A stretch of 64,000 bases of DNA, taken from contig JYIP02000007.1 of the NCBI GenBank assembly GCA_001051155.2, positions 2,606,342-2,670,341 of the forward strand, in the 5' to 3' direction. Each line of letters begins with the position of its first letter. The stretch's first letter is position 1. This DNA comes from Chrysoporthe austroafricana. Lineage: Eukaryota > Ascomycota > Sordariomycetes > Diaporthales > Cryphonectriaceae. Positions 32,968 to 43,840 of the stretch are shown here, piece after piece. Position numbers and translations under genes: made by a program. A model generated the notes under the pieces. The model worked only from the letters and a program-made list of their open reading frames with translations, was not told the origin of the DNA and did no database searches.

Positions 32968-34352
32968 ATGCCTCTTACCGTCTTCGCGGGAGGACTGCCA
33001 GGTGGCCGTGCACCCAACCAAACGAAGTTCGAGGATGCTTATCTCGAAGGAGAAGAAGGCTACCATCGTATCGTCAGGTGGACCTGCGAGACACACACTC
33101 AGATGCTGAAGGATATACTTGAGTTAGATCCAAAGCTTGAACTTGAGGCATCTAGGAAGCTCGTCCAGCTCTGCACACACATCAAGGATATCCTGTTCAG
33201 AGCCTATAAAGCCTTAACAACAGCATCGAGCCAGCCTGAGAAGCATTCAGTTGACTTGCAGGCTTTTGTTGAAAAGCTTAAGGCAGCGGACCCCGATGGA
33301 AAAATCCCGAAAGATCACATTCCTTGGGAGACGGCATTGGAGTTATGCCTCCACGTGATTATAGAGAAACGGGGCCAGGAGATTCGAGATATTACGTCCC
33401 TCAGTAAGTCATTCCCCCTCACCCCCCGGGGGCTGCAGTTATCTTCATAGGTATGCTGTATAGACGGCTGCTGACTTACTCTTTTTTCCTATTTTTAGGG
33501 GCGGTAATAGGCAACTCAAATGTATCCCGTGCTCTCGATAAACTCTTGAAACAAAAGCCAAATACCTTCAACTACTCAGGCCTGCCGGCTACGATCTGGA
33601 CTTGCTTCATTTCTCGACAAGTACACAAAGATGGGGAAAACGGCGAAACTGGTGGTTCGATCTCCTGTGAGGTTCCATCAGGCGATGGTTCAGACAACGA
33701 GCGGTCGACATACGTCGTAATCACGACTACAGGGGAGAAATGGAACACTACGGACAGAATGGCCAAAGAGAAACGAAGTAAAACTGTGGACAGCATGGCC
33801 AACTGGGCCTTCGGCAACGCTTTGACGCGGAGGGAACAACTCTTAAAGCAGGAGTCAGGCAGTGCTCTGAGCCACCTCAAGGAGTCCCGTGATAAGTTTT
33901 TCCAAAGAAACAATAAGGTGCGCGACCGCAAAACTCTATACAGAAACGCCGAAAAGTGGAAGACGTCGCCGTCAAATACCGCCAGGGGCGGCATTAACCC
34001 GCTCTTCCAGGAAAAGACGAGCAAATCAGATTCCGACAGTCTCTTCAAGGACCACTCTCAGAACCAGCGCCAACTTTCCTGGGAAGTATGGTCGGCGGCT
34101 CTGGATGTCAAAGCGGCGGGTTTTCCTATCAAGCTGCGCTGCGGTACTTGTGTCGCAACGATACAGGTCCCCTTGGACCCGAAGGCTCAGCAGGCGGAGG
34201 ATAATGCACTCTCTAAAGGCGTCAAGATCACATGCTGGAACATGGGGTGTGCGGAGGTGGCTGGGGTGGTTCTCGCCAACCAGCTCGCGAGGCACCTTTC
34301 GTCACTGCCGGATAGTTCCGATGCTACGGGAGCGAGCTCACAAGACCCCTGA
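32968..34352 (+). CDS. Unknown two-exon protein with Cys-rich end
   Basis: Exons 32968-33403 and 33499-34352 flank a 95-base intron (donor GTAAGT, acceptor TTTTTAG) that joins the frames exactly, giving 429 residues. The first exon is helical (FEDAYLEGEEGYHRIVRWTC, then ASRKLVQLCTHIKDILFRAY). The second exon contains a charged middle (SKTVDSMANWAFGNAL, HLKESRDKFFQRNNKV). It ends with CGTC and, about 35 residues later, CWNMGC, spacing that could form a small metal-binding site. No family is recognised. Good splice signals and even codon use support a functional gene. TATTAT-rich DNA precedes the start. Confidence 0.75.
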
Positions 34353-36311
34353 GCGGGCAAAACGCTGGGAAATAGCTTCAACCGACAGCTCGTCGATCAT
34401 AATGGGATTCGCGAGATCTTCAACCAGCGATAGGAAGGCAGAAGGGAGGGGAATGAGCGTTTCGGTTGTTCTTTTGTTTCCTTCCATATTTCAGCAGAGA
34501 CGGATAGTGCTTTTTGGAAAAGGTTAACGAATATCGTGAGTGCATTGGAGTTCATGGGGATATCATAGACGGATGGGTTGGGGTAATAGAGATGGCGGGT
34601 GGTATTTGGTATTTGGTCTCAAGGAAGGCGGTAGAGATTTACAAGCATGTCAATGATTTATAGTCTCATGCCTGTGAGTACATACCCAGCTATCGCTAAG
34701 ACCGCCCAGGCCCACTCGGACGATCGTGACATGAACGATCGTGACATGAGCCAGCCGGTCCGACCTCCGAACTTCGTATCGCAGGGTCGGCTGGCAATCA
34801 GTGATATCGTAGAGACAGGGGTTTTGATGGTAAAGCGGCAGTTCATGACTAGTGAACGGTTAGCCGTAATGCTAGCAGCAAATTTATCAAGCAGGAAACA
34901 AAAACCAGGAGAAGGAGGAGAACGAAATCAGCGGGCTGAAAGACAGGGCCAGGAGGGTATGTTAGGGGAGGGATGCCGAGGAGGTTGAGAAGCCGAGGCT
35001 GCAGGAGGGGGGCCGTGGCACGACGGCTCAGAATGCCGTAGACGCCTGCGCAGCCGGAAGATCGAGGCCAGAGCCTCAGAAGACCCAGCTGGAGTCGAGG
35101 CGACCATCGCGTAGAGGCGACAGCTACCTAACAGCGTCCTGGGGATGGCTGCTGGAGCCACTGACCCAGAGCTGTCGGATGACCAGTCCATTGCAGTGCT
35201 CTTGTATACGCGATGGGAGCCCAAGCAGGCAGGATGGAAACGGCAGCGATACGAACATCGAGAAACCGGGTGTCGTGGGCTTCCTGGTCATGTCGAGGCA
35301 GTTCGGTGTGTAAAGCTTCCCCGAAAGGCCGTCACCACGGCTTCCGGAGAGCCAAACGGCTTGGCTTTGGACATCGCAAAGGGTTGAACAGGGCGAAAGA
35401 TCGATCGCCCACAGACCGAAGTGGTTCTGGGACCGGTCTGCGGTATCCCCTATTATTCCTGAATGCAGTGTGCAATGTGTCTGTGGACGCATGTGTTGGT
35501 ATCGCCGTGGCGCTATCGCCGTATCGCAATTGCTGTATCAATGTTGCCAGTCAATGGACAACCGCCAACATGTACCTTTGGGTGCCTGGGCCGCCCATCT
35601 AGCGTCCTGGTTTCTTAGGGGGTGTGTGTGTGTGTGTGCGCGCGCGCTCTCATGGCGCAAACGCTGTATGCAACCGCCGTGCCCTGCCTGTGGGCCACTG
35701 ATGTCTCGTCGAGGAGAAGGTCGGGTGCCATTGGAATGGCACGGTGGATTGTCGGGACCACGGGAGCAGCCAGGTTGGGGGGGACTCCATCATACAAAAG
35801 TCCGGCTCCGGCCTGGGCTGCTACCATCTTCATTTGTGTTAGGGGCAAGGTCGGCGAAAAGGCAAGGAGGTCCTGCATGCTGGGCACACCGGCGCCTTCG
35901 CAGACAATGGGGATCGCTGTGGTCGCGGCGTCGGTCTTCGGAGAGAGAAAGGAAGGACAGCTCGGGAGAGTCTTGCACCCCCGCCAGCACCAGTGGTCGG
36001 CTGCGTATCACTTCGTCCGCCGGGCTCGCGATGTGGAGGAGGGAGCGGTCGGAGCTGGTATCGTAGGCAGAGTCGTCCGTAGCCTGGGCATAATGGAGGT
36101 ATGAGTTGATTGAATTGAGTGAGATAGGAAAAGCAGCTTGTACGTATGCCTCGAAGTTGATGGAGATGACGAACCTCTTGTGGCTTGGGGAGTCGAAAGC
36201 GGGGTCCACGATGGGGGGGGGCGGGGGGCAAAAGAGCGAGAGAGAGGGAGCAGCGAGAGAGATGGAGAGCAGCGAGAGAGATGGAGAGCGGCGAGAGAGA
36301 GAGGGGGAGTG

Positions 36312-36350
<39 letters not shown>

Positions 36351-37510
36351 AGCGAGAGAGGGTAGGAGAGAGTGTAAGGGAGAGGACGAGAGAGAGGGCA
36401 ACTAACCCTGAGATAGAAGTTCATGTACTGAAGGATATGTGTCAGGGCACCAGGATTGGAACACGCTGAGGAAGAAACGAGAGGACAGCACCAGCTGGCC
36501 AGCCCACAGCTGGCCGATATCTGGCTCTCGCACGCGCACGGACCACCTGGAGGCCGGCAGCAAACGCGAGCACAAGATACGATATCGGCCAGCCGCTTCC
36601 GTCTCCTCTCCTCTCTCTGGCTCTGTAGCCCCGCCTCTCCTCTGGGGGGCTCGTATTGGGTGAGATCGTCCGCGCGCGCTTGTCCCTCGAGAAATGCAGG
36701 ACGGCCAGGACGGCAGGGATATAGGAGCCCGGCGCGCTTGTCGGTAGGTAGTCTGCTCATTCCGAGCTGCTGTACTTTTGTGTTTGTTGACCTTTCCGCA
36801 CGAAGATGACACTTGACCATAACGAAAGGTCACCGTCTGTAGTGGTGGGCAGTAGGTGCCACGGAAGCCTACTCCTTCTTTTTCTTCTTCTGGTTTTTTT
36901 TTTCTCTTTTTATTTTTTTCTTTCTTCCTAGGCATGTAAGGGAACTGACTCTGGACCACACCTCTCCATACAAGAGAAGGTGCATGCCGCATCCACTTCT
37001 CTTAGATTCACTTCTGATCAAATGCCAGGCATCGTCAAAATATTGACCTTCTGTATATATGTGCATAAATGTCGGATTAGTCTTGCAGCGACTGCGTCGA
37101 GGGCTACGCTGGTCCCTGGGACTGGACCTGACTGTGCTCGGCCGAGTACTTTGGGCTAGGTCAGACTGTTATATAAGACCTTCGGCAATCCCAGCCAGCT
37201 GGGACTGGTCGCTCCTTTTGCTCAAACACACAGACGCTTTCTCTCAACGCCGTGCTTCTCTATCCTGGCTTTGCCTGTCCTTTCTCTATAGACAGCGCCT
37301 GGTTGGACGATAGGCACGAGCCCGTCGCCAGTCCCGGTGCGCGCTTAGGTTGCTCGAGCTTGCTGCTCCAGACCCGGCGGTTGAGGACACAACATTTGCT
37401 ACGCTGGATGGAACGGCTTGTTGAACAAGAGAGTTATTTAAAGTAGATTGAAAAACGAACGAGGTATGGCCGGCATTCAATCTAGACTTTCTCCCTCCTA
37501 TACAGCCCTC
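34353..37510. other. 3 kb without a supported gene
   Basis: Contents are simple repeats and short motif-free frames. A duplicated GATCGTGACATGA lies at 34724-34750, a GT/GC alternation at 35621-35648 and T-rich tracts at 36877-36930. A TATATAA box-like element at 37170 is followed by pyrimidine-rich DNA and could be a promoter or the remains of a terminal repeat, but no gene body follows. Confidence 0.5.
36232..36405 (+). repeat. GA-rich purine tract
   Basis: About 170 bases dominated by GAGAGA with GAGC and GGGA interruptions. The Ser-Leu frame on the opposite strand is a composition artefact. Confidence 0.9.
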
Positions 37511-40051
37511 CTACATAGCCCTCTCGAGGTATCGGGACAGTACGCTGCTGTCTGCCTTGTAAAGGTCTTCAAGATTATCGAGCTCCTCCCAGCCGTACTG
37601 AGGAACATCCTTCCCATCCAAAACGCACTGCACAAACGCCCCAGCCATTTCACACGTCTTTTTAAATGTGTGCGACTTGGCGAGGAGATTATGAAATTCC
37701 GGCAAGTCAGGCTTACGAATTCTCATATAGTCGTTCAATGAGACGTGGAACGGCGTCTCCTGCAGGTGCGGGATCATGAAGAGAAGGCCAAGTCCGTACT
37801 TACCGCATACGGCGTCATTGTCTTTTGCACGACGATATCTATCGTATATTCGGTCGTGGGCGCGCTTGTCGGTCTCCGGGATCTGAAAGACCTCGTACAA
37901 GACCCGGTTTTTCAGCCTCTTCTTGGGTCCGACCCCGTGCTCCTCGATGATCTTTCTAGCCATACAGACTTCGAGGATGTTGCCAAGGGCGGAGTTCAGG
38001 TGCGCCTTCGACATGAGGGTCGCAGAGGATACGGCGAGATTCCTGATCTGGTCGGCTGCCGACAGCGCCCGCCACCTGTTGCAGAGCTCCCTGGTCTCAG
38101 AGCTTTGCCTCCAGAGCCTCATCGACTTGCATGTCCTTACAAGGCACTGGAAACTACAGAGGGCGAGAACCGGGAGGCGCAAAGGAGACTCCCATACTTG
38201 CATCGGGACATTTATATTCGGCTCGGCCTCAGATATGTAGGTGACCCATTTCTCGACTGGGTCGGCATTTCCCGGCGGCGGAGGCGTGCCGTCGAAACTT
38301 TGTGTCGGCTCTGTCCGCTGCTGTTTGGCGGGCTTCCCGACCTCCTCGACGGGTGATGGGGGTTGTCGCCTCTTCTTGGCAGCCTGGCTAGCAGCAGCTT
38401 TGCTAGCGGCAGCCTTCCTAGCGGCGGTCTGGTTAGCGGCAGCCTTCCTACGGGCAGTCTTCCTAGGGGCAGCCTTTGTAGGGGCAGCCTGGTTAGCGGC
38501 AGCCTGGCTGGCGGCAGACTGGCTAGCGGCAGCCTTGTCGGACGGCTGCTGCGGCTGCGGAGGCGCGTCGCTCTCTGGAAGCAGCATCGTGCGGCGGATC
38601 GGGTCCCAATCAAAGCAATTGCACTCTTTCAGGTCCGGTACCGTCCAGCCCTCGGGGACGTAGTTGACAGCCTCGACCAGGTTCGGGCCGAGGTTAAACC
38701 CGTAATGAGCCGCCCCTGGCAGGATCAGGACCGCCATCCCAGGCTGCTGCAGAAAACAGCTGTATCCGACCCCGTGCTCCTCCAGGTACGTGGGGTGGAG
38801 GAAGAGGGATGCGTGCCGGATGTACTGGTGGCACGGGTCCGGCCCTGGCACGGCCAGCCGGTCCCGGCGCAGGGCGGCCACGAGCTTCTCGTGCTCGCGG
38901 GGGGGGATGACGACCCAGAGCTTCGCGTGCCCACCGTGGTGAAAGTTCAGGGACGGTACATCAAAGTCCTCTGTGTGCAGTGTGAACAGCGTGCCGTAGT
39001 CCTTGCTGCAGATCCCCTCCGGCAGGGTCAGCCCAGGCGCCTCGGGGGCGGACCGCAAGAGCACGTTGCCCTGGAGCGGGTAGACCGGGGACTTCGCGGG
39101 CAGGCCGTGGCCCGCCCGGCCGTGGTGGACGTCGATGTCCGTCGCGTACAGGGGCAGGCTGCGCCTGGTGCCATCCGGGCCGAACTCGTCCCACCACGCG
39201 CGGAACGCAGAGTCCACATCCTGGCTGCTGGCGTCCGCCATCCTCACCGGCCATGTGACACGACGATCGTGTTCGACCACCTCGTGGGTTACCCCTGCGA
39301 CCTTGTTCGACTTCCAGGCGAGCGTCTGGCGGAAGCTCTTGGCGATCTGCGGCCGGAACGACCTCGAATAGCGGCCTAGCTCGGATACCGGAACCGTGAC
39401 GAGGACAACCCCAGCATGGTTGTGGGAGGCGCTCATCCGGTTGTAGAACGTCAAGAAGTGCTGCCACTCCTCCGCGGTTGGTGTTTCCACCGGCGGAATG
39501 CTCCGCGGGACGCAGGTGCCAGTGCTGACGATCTGGCCTGCCGAGCCGTCCTGCTCTTGTTGGTCTCGCGGGAGGTTATCTGTGGAGGTGTCGGTCGGGT
39601 TCGGCGCCGGCTGGAGTGTGGCTGTGGTTTCATTCGAGGCTGCCATCGTCGCGCTGCTGTTCTCTAGCCCGCTGAGCGGCTGGCCTGTGTTCGTATTGGA
39701 GGTGGTTTGGTCGTCGCCATTGGAACCCTCGGAGTCGTCTGTATCGGACTGTGGATTGTCGTTACCGCCAAGAGGTCTGCCGTTTGCAGCTGAGCTCGCG
39801 GGAGCTGCACCCTGGTCCCGCTCGCAGCGGCTGGGCGACCGACCGGCTGCCTGGTCTATGATGTCGCCGAGCCTCTCATCTAGCTCCTTGAAGTCTTCCC
39901 ACAGCTCCAGTAGGAATCGGTGCGGCGAGGCCGGCTCTGGGTGGCCTGTATCGACAGGGAGCGGCCCCGCTGGTCCGAGGTATTCTTGCAGGCGGGTCCG
40001 CGTGCGGGCAAAGTCGGCCTTCAGGCCGTCGAGCCTCGCATAGGCCTCCAT
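37511..40051 (-). CDS. JmjN-JmjC histone-demethylase-like protein
   Basis: A single exon of 846 residues from ATG 40051. A JmjN-like segment (PPVETPTAEEWQHFL, about 187-200, then GVVLVTVPVSEL) precedes a JmjC core at about 340-470. The core has HTEDFDVPSLNFHHGG (Fe ligands His359 and Glu361), KLWVVIPPREHEKL, the IRHASLFLHPTYLEEHGV block and PGAAHYGFNLGPNLVEAVNY (third ligand His449). This order matches KDM4/JMJD2-type H3K9/K36 demethylases, which are Fe(II)- and 2-oxoglutarate-dependent and nuclear. A CNCF pair follows JmjC. Residues 505-560 are an Ala/Lys repeat (KAAASQAA) with basic clusters, and there is no PHD or Tudor domain. The last 240 residues form an unfamiliar helical domain. Catalytic ligands are intact, so activity is plausible; the target is inferred. 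Confidence 0.85.
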   Translation of the reverse strand: MEAYARLDGLKADFARTRTRLQEYLGPAGPLPVDTGHPEPASPHRFLLELWEDFKELDERLGDIIDQAAGRSPSRCERDQGAAPASSAANGRPLGGNDNPQSDTDDSEGSNGDDQTTSNTNTGQPLSGLENSSATMAASNETTATLQPAPNPTDTSTDNLPRDQQEQDGSAGQIVSTGTCVPRSIPPVETPTAEEWQHFLTFYNRMSASHNHAGVVLVTVPVSELGRYSRSFRPQIAKSFRQTLAWKSNKVAGVTHEVVEHDRRVTWPVRMADASSQDVDSAFRAWWDEFGPDGTRRSLPLYATDIDVHHGRAGHGLPAKSPVYPLQGNVLLRSAPEAPGLTLPEGICSKDYGTLFTLHTEDFDVPSLNFHHGGHAKLWVVIPPREHEKLVAALRRDRLAVPGPDPCHQYIRHASLFLHPTYLEEHGVGYSCFLQQPGMAVLILPGAAHYGFNLGPNLVEAVNYVPEGWTVPDLKECNCFDWDPIRRTMLLPESDAPPQPQQPSDKAAASQSAASQAAANQAAPTKAAPRKTARRKAAANQTAARKAAASKAAASQAAKKRRQPPSPVEEVGKPAKQQRTEPTQSFDGTPPPPGNADPVEKWVTYISEAEPNINVPMQVWESPLRLPVLALCSFQCLVRTCKSMRLWRQSSETRELCNRWRALSAADQIRNLAVSSATLMSKAHLNSALGNILEVCMARKIIEEHGVGPKKRLKNRVLYEVFQIPETDKRAHDRIYDRYRRAKDNDAVCGKYGLGLLFMIPHLQETPFHVSLNDYMRIRKPDLPEFHNLLAKSHTFKKTCEMAGAFVQCVLDGKDVPQYGWEELDNLEDLYKADSSVLSRYLERAM

Positions 40052-40084
40052 GGTGTGACGATAGGGAGCGCACGGAGGTGGTCA

Positions 40085-40210
40085 GTGGTGAAGAACAAAT
40101 GTCTGAGGAGTATGCCGAGCAGTGGTGAGGAATGCACAGCTGGAGGATGCTCTGAGCAGTGGTGAGGAGTGCAAAGCTGGAGGGTGCTCAGAGCAGCGGT
40201 GAGGAGTGCA
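40085..40210 (+). repeat. Tandem repeat of about 36-50 bp
   Basis: Three to four units containing GAGCAGTGGTGAGGA and GCACAGCTGGAGG(A/G)TGCTC lie just upstream of the JmjC gene start and run into the inverted repeat. Confidence 0.8.
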
Positions 40211-40211
40211 T

Positions 40212-40453
40212 GGTGGGAGCTCTCTAGCTGGAGGACGGCAGGCAGCGTGCTGCGTTTTGGGGGGGGGGGGGGCCCAGGGGCCAGGATCAAATCCGCCGGG
40301 GGAGAGAAAAAATTCTGGGGGGGGAAAAAAAATTTTGTTTCCAAACCCAGGATTTTTTCTTGCCCCAGGCAAGTCTTGTTCGGGGCCCTGTGCCCCCCCC
40401 CCCCCCCAAAACGCAGCACGCTGCCTGCCGTCCTCCAGCTAGAGAGCTCCCAN
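40212..40453. repeat. Large imperfect inverted repeat
   Basis: The outer arms (about 40207-40272 and 40392-40453) are near-perfect reverse complements, covering AGCTCTCTAGCTGGAGGACG through a 15-16 base G or C run. The inner arms are diverged but still related (GAGAGAAAAAATTCTGGG against the complement of CCCAGGATTTTTTCTTG). An N sits at 40453, at the outer edge of the right arm. Confidence 0.85.
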
Positions 40454-40574
40454 GTTGGGGGAGGAGCACGGCGCGCGGCGGTATGAACGCGTGGGTGTGG
40501 AGTCTATGGGGAGCCCGCACTACTTGGGGGACGGTCGTGTGAGGGCCGTTTTTTTGGGGGGGGGGGAGCACAGA

Positions 40575-41745
40575 GGCCAGGATCAGATCTGCCTGAGGAC
40601 AGCAAAAATTCTGTGTCTGGATACAGAATTTTGACAGCCTTATGCTACCATGCACGACCCTTGCACTAGACGCTACCAACCGACTAGATACTACTATGAC
40701 TTCATGGGTATGCATCTCCCTTCACCTGGTCATGTTCCTTCCTCGATCCCGTATCTATTCCGTACGGGAGAACGATCTGCCCGCCAGTTTATTGCATTGC
40801 CATCGGCAGCAGCCACATCTATGCAGTGCTGTAGCAGGTTTGCAGACAGCGCAAAAATTCTGTGTCCAGATACAGAATTTTGGCAGACCTACGCCATCAT
40901 GCACGACCCTTGCACTAGACGCCATCAACCGACCATGTACCACCATGTACTACCATGACTACCACACACAGCCCTTGCTTGGGCTGCCCGGGGGAGGTCC
41001 CACAGAGGCCAGGACCAGGGTGTGTGCCTGGGGACAGCAAAAATTCTGTGTCCAGACACAGAATTTTAGCAACCTCACGCTACCATGCACCCTTGCAGTG
41101 GATGCCACCAACCGACCGCATACTATTATGATTTCATGGGTATGTATCTGTCATCATCTGGTCATGTTCTTTCCTGGACCCTGTCTGTGCGGAAGCAAAT
41201 TCTACCCACCATTTTGGTGTATTGCTGTGGACAGCAGCCGAATCTGTGCAGTGCTGTGGCAGGCTTGCTAGCAGCACGAAAATTCTGTGTCCAGACACAG
41301 AATTCGGAAGCCTTGGCACCACCACGTCCGGCCCTTGCGCCAGGCGCCACCAACCAACTATACCACTGTGGTTTTATGGGTATCATATTCATTCCTGGGT
41401 CTTGTGTCTATTTTGTGTAGGAGTGGGGCATATCTGTCATTTTGGTATACTGTTATTGATGGTTGTTGTATCTGTGCAGTATTATGGCAGGCTTGCTGAC
41501 TGCGCAAAAATTCTGTGTTTAGACACAGAATTCGGGAGCCTTGCGCCACTACGTACGGCCCTTGCGCCAGGCGCTATCAATCAACAATACTACTATAGTC
41601 TTATGGGTATCATGTTCGCTCCTAAGTCCTGTATATATTTTGTGAGGGTGCAGGACGTGCCCATCATTTTGTTGCGCTGCAATCGGCAGCAGCCGCGTCT
41701 GCGCAGTGCTGTCGCAGCGCTGCCGCAGCCTTGTTGCAAGCAGCC
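40575..41745 (+). repeat. Degenerate array with perfect short palindromes
   Basis: Five units of about 186-249 bases share the order: a core palindrome, TGCACTAGACGC/GCGCCAGGCGC, CAACCGACTA, ATGGGTAT, a TC-rich segment and GCAGTGCTGT. The palindrome has 13-base arms (AAAATTCTGTGTC and its complement) around two bases. Copies lie at 40604, 40853, 41039, 41279 and 41505. The first four arms agree closely while flanks have drifted, mainly by transitions. No coding capacity is seen. Confidence 0.88.
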
Positions 41746-41989
41746 TTGCCGCAGGCTATCGTCAATCCGACTCAGAATGAAGATCCGGCCCGGGCCGCGC
41801 GCGGAGCCGCGTGGCCAAGACTGCGCAGCGTTGCACTTAGTGTGGGGGAGGAGCCGCACCTGTCACTCTGTCACCCAAGTGCCACCGTGAGCCACGATCG
41901 ATCGATCGAGCTAGCAGGGCAAACGTGCGGAGATCGTCAACGCGGGCTCTGCCCGTCAGCAGCCCCCACCCTCACACACAGAGGGGGGG

Positions 41990-42080
41990 GAAGAGAAAGA
42001 AGAGAGAGAAAGAAGAGAGAGGGGAGAGAGAGAGAGAGAAGAGAAACAAGAGAGAGAAAGAGAGAAAAAAGAAGTTTAAC
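41990..42080 (+). repeat. GA-rich purine tract
   Basis: GAGAGAAAGA-type simple sequence lies between the palindrome array and the tandem duplication. Confidence 0.9.
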
Positions 42081-42114
42081 ATTACTATTAAGATTGAAGG
42101 CCGTCCTGTTTTTC

Positions 42115-42535
42115 ACCCCTTGCCAGGCATCTGTAGGGCTGACCCATATGTGCGTCTACTAACTTACATTAAGCAGATATTATTCCCGGCTTGGTACCTG
42201 GCTGTTTACTTCAGTAATCGTAAGTGGGTGGATCCGGAACACGACTCGGCTTCTAGTCAATACCCGTCACACAGTCCTATCACACACACAGACACAGACA
42301 GAGAGACACGTTTTTTTTGTTTTTTTCCCCAGTGCTTCTTATTACGTATCTGTGGGTCTGACTTATGTATGCGTCTGTACTGCTTTTAGCACATGTTATA
42401 CCCGACCCAATGGTAAGACTCGGGCTTGGGGTCTGCCTATTTACTTGTTCTGTAATTGTGAGTGGGTGCTCGAGTGGATCCGGAACATGACTACGGGTTT
42501 AATCAATAACCGTCACACCATCATATGTTCTACCC
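42115..42535 (+). repeat. Diverged tandem duplication of about 225 bp
   Basis: Two copies (about 42115-42290 and 42345-42525) share ATCTGTGGGTCTGAC/ATCTGTAGGGCTGACC, TATGTGCGTCT/TATGCGTCT, GTAAGTGGGTGGATCCGGAAC/GTGAGTGGGTG..GGATCCGGAAC and ACCGTCACAC-like ends. Differences are chiefly C/T and G/A. Confidence 0.75.
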
Positions 42536-42735
42536 TCTGTGTAGCAATGCAACAGGGGGCGGAGCTGGACGCACAGGTACTCCGCGCAGCGCGGTCAGCA
42601 GGAGGCGACCACCCGTGGGCTACAGGCGACCAGGCGTGGGCTGTCCTCTGCTGGGCCAGGTGGGATCAGCATCAGGCCCGGAACCTAACCGTGTTCACAT
42701 CCAAGAACGCCACATTCGCCATCGCGATATCCTCG

Positions 42736-43385
42736 TCAACTGCCCTGCGGAGCGCCATCAGCCAGTCTAAACCTTCCGCCCCGTCCTCGTCCCGCAGCCG
42801 ATTCTTTGGCACCCGCTGTCCCAGCGGGCGTCGGGGCCGGTCCAGCAAAAAAAGCCCGCTTGAAGTCGATTATCATTAGCCGGTTGGTCGTCGGGTCGAT
42901 TAGCATAGTGGCAGCCCGCACGGCCCTGTGTACGACTCCCTCGCAGGGGATCGCCTGCAGGCCGCTGACGGCCTGCGCCGCGAGCTCTTTCGCATTACCG
43001 CCAGGCTTCGCCAGGTCCAAGCTCTTGCCTCCCCCCTACGACAGAAACATCATATATACTATGTAGACCCGAATGTCGTAATAGTAGATCGTATCTATAG
43101 GCTGGAGGTCGACGGCCCCGAGGTATACGTGTATGAGCTCGCCCTGGAACGCCTGGAGTCGGCCGTATACATCGGCCTCGTGCTCGAAATCCTCGATAAA
43201 CGCCCGTACCGTACCTTTGCAGACGAAGGTATACCCGTGCGGGAGTAGCGTTACTTTAAAGAGAACCCCGTGCGAACCTTCCACCCCCATTCGCGTAACC
43301 TCTTCGTCGAGGGTTCGTTCTAGCTGCGCCTGGGTACAGTACTGTCCATCTTGCTGGCCGTCTCCCCGGCCGTCTTGCTGCTCGT
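42736..43385 (-). pseudogene. Decayed protein kinase
   Basis: On the minus strand, CTQAQLERTLDEEVTRMG leads to a kinase-like N-lobe (GVLFKVTLLPHGYTFVCKG, then DFEHEADVYGRLQAFQG, then VYLGAVDLQP). The C-lobe reads LQAIPCEGVVHRAVRAATML and LMIIDFKRAFF. An in-frame TAG at 43036-43038 replaces the Trp of an expected MMFLSWGG, a TpG-to-TpA change consistent with RIP on the other strand. The catalytic HRD reads HRA and DFG reads DFK, so the product would be inactive even without the stop. The CTQ motif and DFKR/DFER end relate it to the 5157-7683 kinase half. Upstream (43386-43613, minus) the open frame is a Lys/Thr-rich array of about 15-base units ending at a stop just before the kinase-like part. 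Confidence 0.75.
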
Positions 43386-43608
43386 CTTCCTGTCCACCTT
43401 GCTGATCGTTTTGCCGGTCGTCTTGCTGGCCGTCTGACCGGCAATTCTGCTGGGCGTCCTGTCAGGCGTCCTGCCAGGCGTCTTGCCAGGCGTCTTGCTG
43501 TTCATCTTCTGGGCCGCCTTCTCGGGCAGTTTGCTGGCTGTCTTCCTGTCCACCTTGATGGTCATCTTGCCGGCTGTCTTCCTGCTTAATTCAACATCCG
43601 TGCCATTT

Positions 43609-43840
43609 TTCAAACCCTAACTAGGGCCCCAGATATATATATATATATATATAGGCTGTGCTGTTCCCTCGTCCCCTCTGGAGGACAAGAGAGAGACATG
43701 GCTAGATATAAATCAATATATCTTCCCCTTAAAAATCCTGATTCGCAACCTATTCATTTTCTGCCTTGCTTTCTTTCGAGAGGGCCCAGTTCTGTCCGTT
43801 CTGCTCTGATCCGAGTACAGGGATAGTTCTGGGCTCCTTT
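43609..43840 (+). repeat. Dispersed direct repeat, copy 1
   Basis: Begins GTGCCATTTTTCAAACC and contains an (AT)n stretch, GGCTGTGCTGTTCCCTCGTC, AAAATCCTGATTCGCAACCT and GCCCAGTTCTGTCCGTTCTG. It aligns with 48309-48545 in the same orientation over its full length. Most differences are transitions. Confidence 0.9.

Noticed and set aside
36008..36820. A 270-codon minus-strand frame with a Ser-Leu repeat
   Set aside because: The repeat is the translation of the GA/CT tract and the rest has no motif.
37059..37450. Possible LTR with a TATATAA box at 37170
   Set aside because: No second terminal repeat, primer-binding site or polyprotein fragment could be found around it.
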